DNA of 64,000 nt, taken from the NCBI GenBank assembly GCA_904066235.2, contig CAJFCV020000004.1, positions 6,200,001 to 6,264,000 on the forward strand, given 5' to 3'. The DNA comes from Bursaphelenchus xylophilus. Lineage: Eukaryota > Nematoda > Chromadorea > Rhabditida > Aphelenchoididae. This document shows, piece by piece, positions 12,268 to 22,933 of this stretch; the first letter of the stretch is position 1; every line of letters starts with the position of its first letter. Under the pieces are notes generated by a model, which had not been told where the DNA came from, did not search any database, and saw only the letters and a list, made by a program, of their open reading frames with translations. A program made the translations under genes and the position numbers.

Positions 12268-13550
12268 ATGGCCTTCAAAGAGGGCTCATTGGCCCAGCAG
12301 TACTTTGTTATTGTTACGGCCGTTTCATCTTACTGGTAAATAGATTTAAAGTTTTATTGTTTATCTTTTTACTATCATAATTTGTTTAAAAAGCCTTTGT
12401 ATGTCTTGTTTGATGAGTAATGATGCTTATTTTTTAGGGTTTGCTCGATTGGTCTAGTCTTTTTGAACAAATATTTATTAAGCAGTCCATCGTTAAAGGT
12501 ATGTGATCCTTGTATATTATACTTGATATTTAGCTTGATGCGCCGCTTTTCGTAACATGGTTTCAAAGTTTAATGACAGTGGTCCTTTGTTATTCATGTT
12601 CTTGGATTTCCAAAACGGCTCCTCATTTATTGAAATTCCCTTCGATGACATTCGACCAGAAGATTAGCAGAGATGTTCTTCCTCTATCTTTCATCTTTGT
12701 TGGGATGATTACCTTTAACAACCTTTGTCTGAAAAACGTTGGAGTTTCTTTTTATTATGTGGGCAGGTCGTTAACCACCGTGTTCAACGTTGTTTGTTCT
12801 TATCTTATCCTGGGGCATACAACTTCAAAGAAAGCACTGCTTTGTTGTTCCATAATTATTGGTGGATTCTTTTTGGGAGTGAATCAAGAAGATGCTGCTG
12901 GTAGGGTTGTGATCGAAGAATGTTATATTTTAGGTTCCCTCTCCATCTCCGGTGTTGTTTATGGAGTTCTGGCGTCTCTTTTCGTGGCCTTGAATGCCAT
13001 CTATACCAAGAAAACTCTAAAGAACGTCGGTGATTCAATCTGGCGATTGACTATGTACAATAATCTGAATGCCTTTTTCATTTTCTTGCCTTTGATGTTG
13101 TTCAGCGGAGAATTAGGAGTCGTTCCTTATTTTGAATACATTGGAACCGTGTACTTCTGGGCTATGATGTCCCTATCCGGAGTTTTTGGGTTTGTGATGG
13201 GATATGTGACCGGATGGCAGATCCAGGTAGGTATTTTTAGCTTTAATGACTGTCAGTTGTGGTCAGTCATGTTATTACTTTGAGTTTAGGTGACTTCAGC
13301 GTTAACGCACAATATTAGTGGCACAGCCAAGGCGGCGGCTCAAACAGTGATGGCTGTCATTATATGGATGGAGGAGAAGCCATTCCTTTGGTGGATCTCC
13401 AACATTGTAGTTCTGGTCGGGTCTGGTGCCTACACTTATGTACAAAAGAAAGATTTGGACAAGAACTTCAAAGAAAGACAATCGAGCCAGGCAGATCGGG
13501 AATCTCTCCTCTCCCGAGATGATCGACGACAGAATCAGCAGTCTGTGTAG
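12268..13550 (+). CDS. SLC35C1: GDP-fucose transporter (SLC35C1 family)
   Basis: Golgi nucleotide-sugar antiporter importing GDP-fucose for fucosylation. Exons are 12268-12335, 12438-12498, 12534-12900, 12934-13226 and 13290-13550, in frame for 349 residues. Family signatures include [101 protein letters not shown] and [16 protein letters not shown]. Multiple hydrophobic helices fit a ten-helix transporter. The intron at 12901-12933 is only 33 nt, has no in-frame stop and is a multiple of three, so its retention would add 11 residues. Removing it restores the family alignment (EDAAG joined to SLSISG), so it is treated as an intron. The tail is hydrophilic and charged. Confidence 0.95.
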
Positions 13551-13802
13551 ATGTACTGAGGGATGACAACTAGTCCAGTGTGCTCTTTCGCACTTGTCCC
13601 CGCCAATTAATATAAATACCCAAAAATCATCGAAACATTTCTTGAAAGAGCTTCTAGGTAGGTGAATGGGAAGCTCATTTGGCTTCGGTTTATTTATTTT
13701 ATTGTTATGAAGGTAAACTAATAAGGAAAGCGTTATCTCGTGACCAAAGTTAACTGAAAACACCCGTTTTATTTGAGCAATTTGATTGAAAATAATATAA
13801 AT

Positions 13803-16370
13803 TTAACCACTGTCTGAGACGGTAGAATGGAGCACCTTTTTCCCGGCCACGGGCATATACGCGACCATGTTCACGAACTTGACCGCTCTGCATCCAGGTT
13901 TCTCTTCGAGGTAATGGAAATTGTCGAAATGGATGAAAGGAAGGAAGCGAAGCAGGTATCTCACCCCCTCGTTGATCCTCCGGTTCTGCCAGTAATAAAT
14001 AAATGGATTGACTATCGAATGGAACATGGCGATGGTATGGGCTGCCCACCAGATGTACAAGATATAAGGATGGGAGGTGATAGTGGGATCGTATGTAACC
14101 CAGATATTCATCAGCAGATTCTGGGGCAGCCAGCATCCCGCATATAAGGCGCTGACAAGGAGAACCATTGGAATAAGCTGTAATTTAAACATTAGTATTA
14201 CAGTAATCTTCTTAAGACCGTTTTTACATAAAAATGGGTACACTCTACATGATAACGCAAAAAATGTAACTTTTTTCATGGTTTAGTTCCAAAAATTAAT
14301 TCTTAACACTACTACTTAGAAAAAAGTCAAAATCAGAAATAATGAACGTGATTTTTGAAATCTACGCCATCGATTACCCTACTTTTGACCTTTTCGGGCA
14401 GACATCAAAATTGACCCTGAAACGGTCCCGTTCGAAAGAAACCGATTTGGCTGCTACTCCCACTTTTTACTACGCTTTCCAACGTGTTAGCTAGCTATTC
14501 AACGAGTTCAAATCACCTTTATCTAATTTCTTGAGGTTTGTCAAACGATCAGAGATGACTAAAACTACTGAAAAAAAAACTGATTTTTCCGATCCGAATT
14601 TTTGAAATGATTGACTTCAAATCATTCGGAGCCTGACACTTCCTAGCTAAGCATTTTTTCAGTGTCTCAAAAAAATTATCTTATTTTTATAGCTACATTT
14701 TACTAGTCCTTCCGGAAAGTCGCCGGACTGATTTTTGGCGTTTGCACTGTGCGAAAAAAGTCAGGGTGCGAGCGACAGCCCAAAAAAGCCTATTGCACTG
14801 CGTATATAGCGAACTAACTTTAACAAAATCGACAATAAGTAGTACCAGTAGCATTGTTAATAACATATTCAGCCAGTGTCTTTCGGCGATTCAGAGGTTC
14901 AAACGGTGACTTGAAATTTTGCGCTCGGGGCCGCAGATCTCCCGGTGAGAGCCCATTGCGTGCGCGGTTTAATGTTTAGCGAGTGCACAAGCACCAGAAC
15001 GATGTTTTCCGATGAGGCTCCCGGCACGTCACCCATCGCTAACACCGTCAAAATCCGGGCCCTTATTGTCTGGGGCAGAAGTTGTTCCAGCGGCAAGAAT
15101 TCCATGGTTTTTGTGGATCAAAGAGTCGAAATTCTAGCGCCGCGACAAGTTCGTTTCCGTCGTACTTCTGTTGGTTAAGTGGCGCTTTGGCAATACAACG
15201 TTAACGTTCCAACAAGACTCAGCCCAGCTTACAACGCAAAAACGACACAAGCCAATTTGAAACTCGCTGAATATGTTATTAACAACGCTCTGTTACTGAC
15301 ATTCACTGTTAGTTTGGTTAAATTGTGTTTGTTATATAAAATATAGCTATAAAAATAACATGCTTTTTTAAAATAATCACTCACCTTTTTGACGGAGTCA
15401 TGTCTTCCTTGCACAACATATCTCGTGCTCTGTGTTCGGTCTGCGCCAGGCACTTTGCTGTTCCACATCCTGAGCCCAATGAAAGTATACGTAATCACCA
15501 AAACAAACAACGGCAGGCAGTACTGGAGGGCAAACAGAGCGGATGTGTAACTATGTACAATTTGATCGACATCCCCCAAGGGACTGAGCAGTTCCCATTT
15601 CTCCTGACAAGTCTCCACGTCCAACGCAGAGGCCTCGGTCTGAAAATAGCAATTCAAAAGTACTTTGGAAAATATAAAACATGAGCCCGACAGTGAAAAT
15701 GAAATCAAAATACCTGATTCACAATCAACAAAGGGAGAGCCATCGCCAGGGAGAAGACCCAAGTCCCCAAAATGAGGAAGAAAGCCCTTTTCCGAGTTAA
15801 ACGGAGCCAAGGGGACATCACAAACATTATGGCCATAAAACGATCGAAGCTGAAACCATTATTAAAGTTATAGTCTGAAAAGAAACAAAAGTTGCCTAAT
15901 CTACAGATCTCCTTTTATTATTTAACTGGGACACAAAGAAGTAATTTCCTTGCATACCCCAGGATTATTTGACAGTTGTAAGCATTCTTTACCATTATTT
16001 CCATTGTAAATAAAAGAGACTACCTGATTACTACCAAGGTCCACGAACTCAAGAAGACGGCACTGGCTTGAAGGAAGTTGAAGATTTTACATAAAAAAGC
16101 ACCAAATATCCACCTTTGATCCTCAAATATAATCACATGCCAATAACTAAGAGGCATGCAGAAGATGCTGATCATCAAATCAGCAATAGCCAAATTCATA
16201 ATCAACATGTTGGTGGCGGTGTGGAGACGTCGAAAATAGATAATAACAGCTACAATCAACGAGTTCCCTATAAACGCCATAATCGACAACGTCGTGTACA
16301 AAACGACGGCAGTGACTTTGCATGTCGGACACAGATATTGCAACTCCAGAACTTCGGCAGAATCATTCAT
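13803..16370 (-). CDS. Neuropeptide-type rhodopsin-family GPCR
   Basis: Seven-helix receptor, probably for a neuropeptide. Four exons on the minus strand: 16024-16370, 15714-15849, 15385-15639 and 13803-14177, in frame for 370 residues. Visible class A motifs are GNSLIV (helix 1), NLAIADLM (helix 2), a helix 3 ending FDRF in place of DRY, CWLP (helix 6) and NPFIYYWQN (helix 7). A CQEKW cysteine lies in extracellular loop 2. The overall look is of the NPY/FMRFamide-like (npr) group; the ligand cannot be told. The start is preceded by CTTTCAG, a likely trans-splice acceptor. The third intron (14178-15384) is 1.2 kb and carries an inverted-repeat element. Confidence 0.9.
14852..15287. mobile_element. 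MITE-like inverted-repeat element in receptor intron 3
   Basis: TTGTTAATAACATATTCAGC near 14855 recurs as its exact reverse complement near 15265, with two or three mismatches in the flanking bases, enclosing about 390 bp. The interior is GC-richer than the surrounding intron and has no recognisable open reading frame. Confidence 0.6.
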
Positions 16371-18912
16371 GGGCCGATTCTGAAAGTGATATTAAGATAT
16401 TCAAAAAAAATTCAAAGCTAGAGTCTAAAATAAGACATTAAGACGTAATCTGGACGCCGCTTTTCGGCCGTTCCCCCAACAAACCGCCAAAATGGTAGAA
16501 AAAAAGTAAAAGTAGAAAAGAATGTTTAACAATTTGTCAAGTCACAAGATGTATGACATCCTGATCGAAAAGAGAGGAGTATTTACATGGCCTGGAGTCC
16601 AATGATGGAAGCCATCCGACAATGGGAGAAGCAAAGACATGCTGGATGTAATCAAAGGAAGTAATCATCGCATTCAATGGGATATTTATGGCCGATGATG
16701 TCCCGCTCTCGGCCGCCGTGAAAAGTACGGATTAACGCATTTTTTTGGGACTGTAGGAATCCATTGGGCTAATTGCCTTAGGACTCAAGGGCCGAGGATG
16801 GGGTGCGGGAGACAAATTAGCGCCGACCTTGATTCAACGGCATAACAAAGGCGCTCAATTACATCACCAAACACAACAACGAACCAAGTTGAGGACTTCC
16901 CCCGACTGCGAATTAAACGCCTTTAGAGGAAGAGAATAGCAACCATTTTAATGAACCTAATTCCTATGCCGTTCACGCTCCATAATAATTCTGTTGCAAA
17001 GGGACTTGACATTGACAAGTTGGAAGTGCGGGACAGCATTTCCTTTCCAATCCAGACGTGGATTTACTGACGGAGAAAAGAAAGAAATGTCATACGGTCG
17101 GTTATGAGGGCATTCAAAGGGAACAAGCAAACATTCAAAACAATAAGTGAAGATAATGTTTACAATGCTTTCATTACAATACTCTCACATCTCGTATAAA
17201 CGACAAAATCATCTGAAAATAAAAAATCTTTGATCTTTTAAAAGTATCAGCAAAAGATATAGACAAGGAGAATAAGAGTATACACACCAGACTAGAGACC
17301 GACTATCATCGAACAATTAGCCCTCAGGTAAAGGGATAAACAGCACTTAATCAATCATAGACTTCGAGAAACTAATGGGCGAACACCGAGGCTGCTCCAT
17401 GTGATGATGACAGGCGCCGAAGAAAAGGCACCCTCAGGGCTTATGTCTTTTTAGAGGCTCTCATCAATCAGAGTTTCCGGCCCAGTGGACTTAGCGAGGG
17501 GACAACTTGGCCCCTCAGCATTGCACCCCTCCTTAATGAACTTGAAAGCCGAATTTATTCAAAAAAAAGAATGCCGCATTCTCCTGAGGTCATGTTTAAT
17601 TCATTATAAGGCTACGGAAAGTTTGGACAAAAGAATGGCCAGATTACCGTGAAAATGTGACATAATCGGGAGAATTCCTAGCCCGGGAATACCCGGAATA
17701 GTGTCACCTCTGCCTCTCAACCAAACTACAGTAACCCACAGATGGATTGGACCTACTCAAACAGACAACTCCGTCAAAACCATACAAGAGCCCATTTACC
17801 AGCAGATCAAACCACCCAAAAATAATGGAATGTTTTAAACGAACGAGTACGTAAAATGAAACTCTGGCCAGAACATAGCCGGCCAATTTAAGAGATGGGT
17901 ATGCACAAGGGTGCAGCAAATTTCATCAAATTAAATTGGTAAAGCCCTCGAGGGCTCTTCGCCCTCTTGTCAACCCTTCCGCATCTTATCACTTGGCCCT
18001 TTGAACAACCAATCTAATCCAATAGTTCGGCCGTACTTAAATACTTGAAACCTTTTCGATTAATACAGTCCTTGCGGTTATATATAAATATATCCGTACA
18101 AAAAACTTCCGCTTACATTATACCATTTTGCCAAAAATTAGAAGTTTAAATTTTCTGGTCAACTACAAAAAAACCGACTTATAAATTGTCCGGAAGTACA
18201 CAATACGGTGATTTTTCGGCCGGATTCGAGAGAGCACGCTAAATGTGGAGAGCGGTCAGAGAGAAAACCGCTTTTTGGCCATAACTTTGGCAGTTTCGAG
18301 CGGAAAAATTTGATTTTTTGTAGAAACATTATCCTGTACGGTTGAAATAGGCATGAAACTTTTCGAGCCGAAATTCGGCAAAAAGTCCTAAATTTTGGCC
18401 GACTTTTGATCTAAAAATCTCGGTTGTTTCTGCAAAGCGCGAGCTAGAATTCTCGCATATATCTTAGAAAAAATTATTCTAAATTCGTGCCAAGTTTCAT
18501 CAAAATCTGAGCGTCGCAGTTGGGGAGTACTTCCCCTGTTAGCTGCATTTTTTGATGTGGCCCCCGAGTGCAAAATTTAAAGAAAATCTCGCCTTGGGGT
18601 ATTTCTCTTGAATTTCTGTTGTTGCTAATTTTTACTGCATGCTAAAAAAAAGGTATAACATACTTGTTGTTAAACAAAATGAGAGCCAGGGCACCCACGA
18701 AAAGAATTTTAAAATTTGGCCAAAAACCTAAAAAAACTTATTGCCAATTCAAACCCGGCCGAAAAATTGCCGCACCCGGTATATGAGCGGCGAATGAAAG
18801 TATTTTATTGGCCAACGAATTTTCAAATAAAGTAACAACCAACAAAGTTAACAATGAAAACAAGAAAAACAGTGAAAATTTGGGGTACAACAATTGATTA
18901 AAAGAGTATTAC
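16371..18912. other. Intergenic region upstream of the GPCR, with a MITE
   Basis: It covers the upstream region of the receptor gene and the 3' flank of fibrillarin. No coding family was recognised in any frame. The 16.6-18.0 kb part is of mixed, fairly GC-rich composition and may be regulatory. A repeat of the GGCCGAAAAA family lies at 18203-18782. Confidence 0.5.
18203..18782. mobile_element. GGCCGAAAAA-family MITE, about 580 bp
   Basis: The left end reads ATACGGTGATTTTTCGGCCG and the right end is an imperfect inverted copy, CGGCCGAAAAATTGCCGCAC followed by CCGGTAT. Interior blocks match, in reverse orientation, the repeat in a 5-oxoprolinase intron (45640-46235), such as the block around GAGAGCGGTCAGAGAGAAAA. 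The GTGCAAAATTTAAAGAAAATCT block near 18571 recurs at 44010 and, with changes, at 46318. No coding capacity. Confidence 0.7.
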
Positions 18913-20146
18913 TTATTCCTCATCGGCATTTTTCTTCTTCTTCTTGGCTCTGTATTCAGCCACCACCACAGCGTGATCGCGCTCGTATGGCTCGAGAGTA
19001 CACTGTTCTCGAGGAGTGAAATGTTCCTTTCTCAGTTTATCGATTTCTCCGGCGAATACAGCTTCGGGTTCGGCAGTAGAATCAATACAGTTTGCCTTGA
19101 TGGAGATGACACAATGCCCTCCATTTCTCAAAAATTTGTGCGCGTTCAGTGCAACAATACGAGCTTGATCTGGCTGAGCGACGTCCGAAAAGATCACATC
19201 AACAATTCCAACGATCATAGAGTATTTTTGTGGCAGACGAGCATCATCAACGATAGGAACAATATTTGGTCGCTTTTTAGCAACCCCCAAGAGATCACGG
19301 CCAGATCTGTGAGAGAACTCGACAGCATAAACGATACCTTCCTAAAACGGATATAATAAACGGTTAAAAAAGGCAAATTCAATCGAGCAAATCAACCTAC
19401 CGGTCCAACAATATCAGAAACGTGGGAAACAGTAGTACCCGAAGCAGCTCCCAAGTACAGAACTCTGGCCCCCGGCTTTATGTGGATATTTTCTGTCCCG
19501 GCCAAGATCGCGGCTCCCAACTTTGATCGGAAAGGATTCCAGGCACGGTATTCGACCTGTTCACCATCGCTTCCAGGCACCGAGACTCTCTTCTCGCCGT
19601 ACACGGAATCCCCAGGACAGAAGTTCTTGGTGGCCAAAGTATCTTCCTTTCCTCTCAGCAAGAAAACGCCTAAAAAATACAAAGAAGAACCGAAAACTTA
19701 CCTTCGAAACGGTGGGGTTCGACGACAACTTGTTTGCCTCCTTTCATCCCTCCGGGACCTCCTCCACGGCCTCCCCCGCGAGGTCCACCACGTCCTCTAC
19801 CTCCAGGGCTTTTTCCTCGGAATCCTCCGCCGCCTCCACGACCACCGAAACTGCGATCACCACCACCGAAGCTTCTGTCGCCACCACCAAAGCTCCTGTC
19901 GCCACCACCAAAGCTCCTGTCGCCTCCACCTCCACGACCTCCAAAGCCTCCGCCGCGACCTCCACGACCGCCTCCAAATCCACCTCGGCCACCAACTCCT
20001 CCACGGACCCCGCCGCCTCGGCCACCACGGAAGCCCCCTAAAATAGAAATATATAGTTGCATTTACTAAACAGCAAAATCTGTTATCAAACAACGTCTGA
20101 ACAACATACCGCCGCCGCCACCTCTGTTTCCGAAGTCACGTCCCAT
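18913..20146 (-). CDS. fib-1: Fibrillarin, box C/D snoRNP 2'-O-methyltransferase
   Basis: Nucleolar rRNA 2'-O-methyltransferase that works with box C/D snoRNAs and also methylates a histone H2A glutamine. Four exons on the minus strand: 20110-20146, 19702-20037, 19401-19669 and 18913-19341, in frame for 356 residues. The N-terminal third is a Gly/Arg-rich region with repeated RGG and DRSFGGG units (about residues 10-110). The methyltransferase domain follows: [31 protein letters not shown], the SAM-binding [20 protein letters not shown], then [17 protein letters not shown] and [13 protein letters not shown] segments. Length is close to C. elegans FIB-1. The repetitive RGG exon also produces long spurious frames on the other strand. 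Confidence 0.98.
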
Positions 20147-20950
20147 TATATTTGTGATCGAGGTAATCCAAAAGATCTAAAACAATGTAAAACTTTATGT
20201 GACAAAGATGTGAAGAAAAACTAGGCAAAAAGACGCGCACGCGTAAAACTTGCAGAAAATGGAAAAGCGTCGCCTATTTTTTAGAAATATTCACAATGCC
20301 AAGGAATTTGGACAGTAAACGAACGCTAACAATCTTTCGTTATGGGAGCTATAAGAATAAATTTTAACCAATTATTCGACTTGCTATAACAAGTCGAATA
20401 ATTTGTAAAATATTCAGTGGGAAACGTCGAGATTCATTAACTTTCAATCAAGGTCATGAATGTATTATCTGCCAACACTTTATAATAAAAAAATACGCAT
20501 CATATTCAATTTATTCAATCTAATCACATGTTTTTGGAGTGTATCAGCCGGGAATTACGCGGTCTCAATACTTGATTACTAAATTTAGCTATCCAAGTTG
20601 TGGCTAAAGATATAAGGCTTAATTAGCCAAGTTTCATTATTGTGTACACCCTTCTTAAAATTCGTTTCAAAAATGTGGATTAATTTCGACAGATCTTTAA
20701 TTTTGATACATTGGAAAAAAACTGAAGTCTCCATAGCAACGATTGTCGTCGGAGGCATCTTCATACTATAAATTTATCCATCAGACATAAACTCGCATCG
20801 TGTTTGACGCGCTGGTGCTGACGTTACAAACTTGCAGTCTTCTTTAATACCAGCGTACGCGTCCTTATATAGTATATCTTCGGCATCATTCTACAGCAGA
20901 AATACAAATTATTCGTAAGGATCTACCTCATTCTCTCAATTGTATTTCAA
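20147..20950. other. Divergent intergenic region, fibrillarin/RD3-family gene
   Basis: An 800-bp start-to-start region holding both promoters. It is AT-rich, contains a 14-bp-stem hairpin at 20370-20403, and shows no coding signal. Confidence 0.5.
20370..20403. repeat. Perfect 14-bp-stem inverted repeat upstream of fib-1
   Basis: AATTATTCGACTTG at 20370-20383 and its exact reverse complement at 20390-20403 flank a CTATAA loop. It lies 224 bp upstream of the fibrillarin start codon. It could form a cruciform or bind a dimeric factor. Confidence 0.8.
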
Positions 20951-21631
20951 ATGGCTAGTTTTACAAATTTTTCTGGTCGAAGTATGGATTCGGGTCAACC
21001 GAGATCGGCACGGCCTTATGTCCCCTCCAGTCTGTGCGGAGATGTGGAATCTATGATGATTGACATGGTGCTGACAGAGATTCAAAATCAAATCGGAAGG
21101 ATTGAAGATGAACAGGTTAGTAGCAAACATTCTACATAATCATTCCTTTCATAGGAACAGAAACGACAAGAGAGCTTAAGGGAGACCCAATCTCCAGATT
21201 ACTCTTGGCTGATGGATTGGAAGTTGAAGAACAAGAAGGTTCTCAACTTCAGGGTATGTCAGTTCTATCGTTTGAAACTCGTTTCAGGAATGTTCAGCGG
21301 TTGAGTTGTTATGCCAGAAAATCAAACCGAATGAATGGAGTCTTTTGATCCGCACCTTCAGATCCAAGGTCAGATACGTGGACTCGAGAGACGGAGTCAT
21401 CGAAGTCTTCAGAGGAACTGTGGATGAGGTTAGGCAACAAAGAGGAGACAATGTGTCGATGATGAATGTGGATGAGACTGAAGACGAGGTGAGTGTGGAT
21501 GCTTTTGAGTAATTGCAAGGCTCCAGACATGGAGATCGGATCCCATCCAGCATCGGAGTTTGTCGGTCGTCGAACTTTCATCGCCTCGAGGATCGCCCAA
21601 AAGCTTCAGCGGAATGGAAAACGTCGTTTGA
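20951..21631 (+). CDS. RD3-family protein
   Basis: Four exons (20951-21115, 21155-21253, 21288-21488, 21527-21631) join in frame for 189 residues. Resemblance to vertebrate RD3 is seen in an N-terminal helix (VESMMIDMVLTEIQNQIGRIE, matching the MVLETLMMEL region), a DYSWL motif, and a block ECSAVELLCQKIKPNEWSLL followed by IRTFRSKV, matching RD3's ERLQLEDVCVKIHP and FRQLL. The Ser-rich tail is also RD3-like. Vertebrate RD3 binds and inhibits retinal membrane guanylate cyclases and helps their trafficking. A similar role with nematode sensory guanylate cyclases is inference. The family call rests on remembered motifs. Confidence 0.72.
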
Positions 21632-21913
21632 CGTTGCACCTTGGAGAGACAATACACTACACACGGTTCTACTGACTTCAAACTGAAGGTTCATCCTTTA
21701 AGTCGACAATAATCACACAGAATTTTACTTATGGCCAGTTTACAATACAAAGGGCAACCCGGTTATAAATTCAAGTAATAAAAGTTTAAAAACTATGACT
21801 ATTTCAAACTGATCAAGGCACATTAAAGCAAGGACTGTATACACACTTATCCTAGATAAGTTTTACGGCTTATAGGTTAGCTGAAGAGGTTCTGGAGCAA
21901 GCAGAATTTGATA

Positions 21914-22714
21914 TTAGACTGTCTCGGTATTTTCCATGGTCCCATATTTCTTTGTTTCGGGCGATGGAGGTGCTTTTTTCTCCTCCGTTCGACTTTCTGC
22001 AGAAGGCATTTCGAGTACAATGGGCTCGTCTGACCTCTGAGGTTGAACAAAAACTGGTTCCGAAGTCGCATTGGGAGTCGTAGAATCAGTGTCAAACTAA
22101 ATAAGTAAATTTAAAATCGAGAGCTTGCTGAATACTTACCTCTCCCTCTGGACGGTCAGGACGAAATTTGCCGCAACAAAAATTACTAAAAGTACATACG
22201 ATGATGCTTTAATTCGCTAATTAACTCACCAGAAACAACAACAGAAGCAACAACAGCAGCCACACCCACAAGTTAAGATAGCGACTCCAAGAACGAGCCA
22301 TTTCATCCACGGATTCAGCGCGTATTTCATGGTCTCTTCGCCCACTTGATCCATCAGCTTGAGTCCCATATCTCCATACTGGTCATATACTTTTCGTTTC
22401 GAAGGATTCGACAATATCGAATTTGCATGATTGACTTCCTTGAACTAAAACTTGGATACCATAAAACCAGAAGATACTCACTTTCTCAGTCTTCTCCGGA
22501 TCTCCATCTCGATTTTTGTCTGGATGATATTGAAGCGCAAGTTTCCGATACGCCTTCTTGATCTGTTCGTCGGTCGCTTCTTTTCGGACTCCCAAAATTT
22601 CATACAAATCCTTGGGCTTGGCCAATCTGAAAAAAAGTTTGGAAAAAACTCAAAAAAAAATTCAAAAAATAGAAACAAGACAACTTACGGTTCATCAGCT
22701 GCAAAATCAGGCAT
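21914..22714 (-). CDS. dnj-14: Cysteine string protein (DNAJC5/CSP)
   Basis: Synaptic-vesicle J-protein that recruits Hsp70 to keep SNAREs folded. Five exons on the minus strand: 22689-22714, 22482-22626, 22230-22444, 22140-22185 and 21914-22096, in frame for 204 residues. The J domain starts near residue 10 (DLYEILGV) and has the catalytic HPD ([16 protein letters not shown]). A hydrophobic linker (WLVLGVAIL) leads into the palmitoylated cysteine string, with 12 cysteines in about 20 residues. The tail is acidic and Pro/Glu-rich. Length agrees with the family (about 200 residues). It lies 219 bp downstream of timeless on the same strand and could be its operon partner. Confidence 0.96.
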
Positions 22715-22933
22715 TTAGCAACCTGGGGTCGGAAGGGAGCAAATCCCCGATCCCTGACTCACAAACTAAAACGAGCAAAAATTCCCAGAATTTTTTATCT
22801 AAACCAAAAACAAACGCTGGGCGCAAAAGAAAAAAAAAATATATTCTCGTCACAAACGATTGTGGAAGATAACAGAGGTAAAGGTTACAAGCATTTACTG
22901 GTATAAATTATATAAGGTGAAATAATGCTAGAT

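Noticed and set aside
14899..15178. Overlapping frames of about 70 codons within receptor intron 3
   Set aside because: They lie inside the inverted-repeat element and match no family; coding on both strands at once suggests chance.
19523..20069. Long plus-strand frames rich in Ser/Thr/Ala or Pro opposite fibrillarin
   Set aside because: They are shadows of the repetitive Gly/Arg RGG exon of fibrillarin on the other strand.
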